A stretch of DNA of 64,000 nucleotides from Lutibacter agarilyticus (GTDB lineage Bacteria; Bacteroidota; Bacteroidia; Flavobacteriales; Flavobacteriaceae), in NCBI RefSeq assembly GCF_900188235.1, contig NZ_FZNT01000001.1:607394-671393 (forward strand), in the 5' to 3' direction. Made by a program: the position numbers and the translations under genes. Each line of letters begins with the position of its first letter. The first letter of the stretch is position 1. Shown in pieces: positions 62,979-64,000 of the stretch. The notes beneath the pieces were generated by a model. It had not been told where the DNA came from. It searched no databases and saw nothing but the letters and a program-made list of their open reading frames with translations.

Positions 62979-63380
62979 TTACCTACTTCTACTACCTTCT
63001 TTATATACTGTTATAGCTTTTTTTAGACGACGTTTCATGATTATTGAAGGTTGAAAATTTAAGTGAAATTTTTTAATGTTATTTTTAGGAGTTAATTCTT
63101 TCATTGTATCTGCAGCCTTGCTTTGAAAACCAATTTTAAATTTCCCTACTTCACCCAAATCCACAATTTTCCCTTCTTCTAAATGTTGCTGCATTTTTTT
63201 TCCTAATGCATAAATAACTCCTACAACATCAGATTCCGATAAAGAGCTTTCGGTACTAATTTCCTCTCCAATACGACGTACATCAATAGTTCCTGTATTT
63301 ACGGCTTGCATAATAAATTGTTCTTTTTTGACTGAAGCAATAGTGTTGGTTCTTTTTGTGATTCTGTATCTAATAGCCAT
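62979..63380 (-). CDS. HU-family DNA-binding protein (HU-HIG type)
   Basis: The 133-aa protein is larger than standard HU (about 90 aa) and begins MAIRYRITKRTNTIASVKKE. The helical N-terminal part (QFIMQAVNTGTIDVRRIGEEI, then SESDVVGVIYALGKKMQQHLEEGKIVDLGEVGKFKIGF) matches the HU-HIG/IHF-like domain of Bacteroidota, followed by a basic beta-arm and tail (KKFHLNFQPSIIMKRRLKKAI). It probably binds and bends DNA; targets are unknown. It is monocistronic, last gene in the window. Confidence 0.88.
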   Translation of the reverse strand: MAIRYRITKRTNTIASVKKEQFIMQAVNTGTIDVRRIGEEISTESSLSESDVVGVIYALGKKMQQHLEEGKIVDLGEVGKFKIGFQSKAADTMKELTPKNNIKKFHLNFQPSIIMKRRLKKAITVYKEGSRSR

Positions 63381-64000
63381 TTTATTTATAAATTTTATTT
63401 TTTTATGTAAAACTAACCTTAAAATTTCGTATATTTATACTACTTTTTAAAACCCTTTATTTAAAAGAGTTTTTAAGCTAATTGTAAATATAGTACTATT
63501 CTACAAAAATTAATGTACATAATTTTAAAAATTATTGTACTTTTTTTTTGCCTTTTATGTAGTATCTTGTTATTAAAGTCCGCCAACTTTTACACTACTC
63601 TCTAGGTAATTGAACAAGTTTTATGAGCAAGATTGACAAAGTTTAGTAGCGTATTGTTTTTTTTTAAATCATACTGAGGCACAGGTAATTTAACACTATT
63701 CTTGTAACGATTATTTTACTATTTGGTAGATTCAATTTTAAGTTACGTTATTCTTTACCCTTTTAACTTTTCTTGGTTTATATCAAAATTAACACTTAAA
63801 TAAACATAAGATTAACTCCTATACAAACATAGGATGACAGAGGGTTTATAGTATAGTGAACATTCCACTCTTGTTGTTAGAGAATTAGTGTGATGAGATG
63901 TTGGGAAAAGTTTAGTATGATGGGGAAATTAGAAACGTCATTCCTGTGAAGGCAGAAACCTTTTGCTTTGAAAGTATAAACAATCTTATTCTTTTTTGCA
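63381..64000. other. 620-bp region without recognised genes
   Basis: No convincing ORF, RNA gene or operon fragment. It contains a bulged hairpin GTACATAATTTT/AAAATTATTGTAC with a T-run on the plus strand (63512-63550), and a GTCAT-type palindromic unit at 63937-63964 (GTCATTCCTGTGAAGGCAG..ACCTTTT). A gene may begin beyond the window end. Confidence 0.6.

Noticed and set aside
63512..63550. Plus-strand terminator marking an unseen gene in 63381-63512
   Set aside because: The hairpin has a bulge, no plus-strand ORF or RNA precedes it, and AT-rich DNA forms such stems easily.
1..64000. CRISPR array, IS element, integrase or prophage
   Set aside because: No regularly spaced repeats with unique spacers, transposase or phage structural genes were seen; the dispersed palindromes lack an encoded mobilisation gene here.

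Overview
The window comes from a low-GC Bacteroidota genome, almost certainly a member of the Flavobacteriaceae. Evidence: TAnnTTTG-type -7 promoter boxes (one with a TTTG box exactly 19 nt upstream, before tRNA-His), A-rich leaders without Shine-Dalgarno sites, bacillithiol synthesis (BshB1), TonB-type outer-membrane receptors with an N-terminal carboxypeptidase-regulatory-like domain, DUF2520/KdsC and HU-like families typical of the group, and dispersed GTCAT...ATCT palindromes in many intergenic gaps. It reads as ordinary chromosome with one small accessory island. No IS element, integrase, prophage or CRISPR array was seen.

Layout. 1-3160: threonine operon thrA (3' part)-thrB-thrC, with a double palindrome between thrB and thrC. 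3244-5560: a CBS-domain sensor kinase with a small partner protein, then a minimal MscS-like channel. 5593-8996: secreted Xaa-Pro aminopeptidase, gcvT and a small acyltransferase. 9073-11809: the accessory island, a defence-type (UG/DRT-like) reverse transcriptase preceded by about 470 bp of structured non-coding DNA and a divergent gene of unknown function. 11858-19217: rmuC, DUF4136 protein, ECF sigma factor with a newly noticed 46-aa ORF, uvrA, a small ORF in a G-tract-rich gap, and a TPR protein. 19339-21273: tRNA-His, bshB1 and a secreted LRR protein. 21401-27558: marR-RND efflux operon. 27755-31400: MacB-like permease pair and adaptor without an ATPase. 31731-36350: ppdK, DUF2520 protein, kdsC-like phosphatase, DUF2147 protein. 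36591-41191: SUMF1-domain lipoprotein, pcm, a Gfo/Idh oxidoreductase-fatty acid hydroxylase-3-hydroxyacyl-CoA dehydrogenase operon and a coiled-coil protein. 41358-45676: a second MacB-like cluster, this one with its ATPase. 45775-50856: DCC1 protein, SDF symporter, DUF937 and small membrane proteins, msrA, threonine aldolase. 51043-58585: prfB-HAD pair, two outer-membrane receptors flanking an arsC-like gene, and a newly noticed 54-aa membrane protein. 58881-63380: class I fumarase, outer-membrane beta-barrel protein, an acidic-linker lipoprotein and an HU-like protein. The last 620 bp hold no gene.

The two signals most worth attention are (a) the reverse transcriptase with its structured upstream region (poly-U-loop hairpin, mutually exclusive hairpins, possible antisense small ORF), which resembles antiphage DRT systems that use an upstream ncRNA, and (b) a family of at least a dozen palindromic units with conserved feet (GTCA...ATCT) but variable, self-complementary stems, often nested inside terminator-like arms (GGCTG...CAGCC) downstream of genes. 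All functions are read from sequence motifs by eye; nothing was tested by search or folding software.
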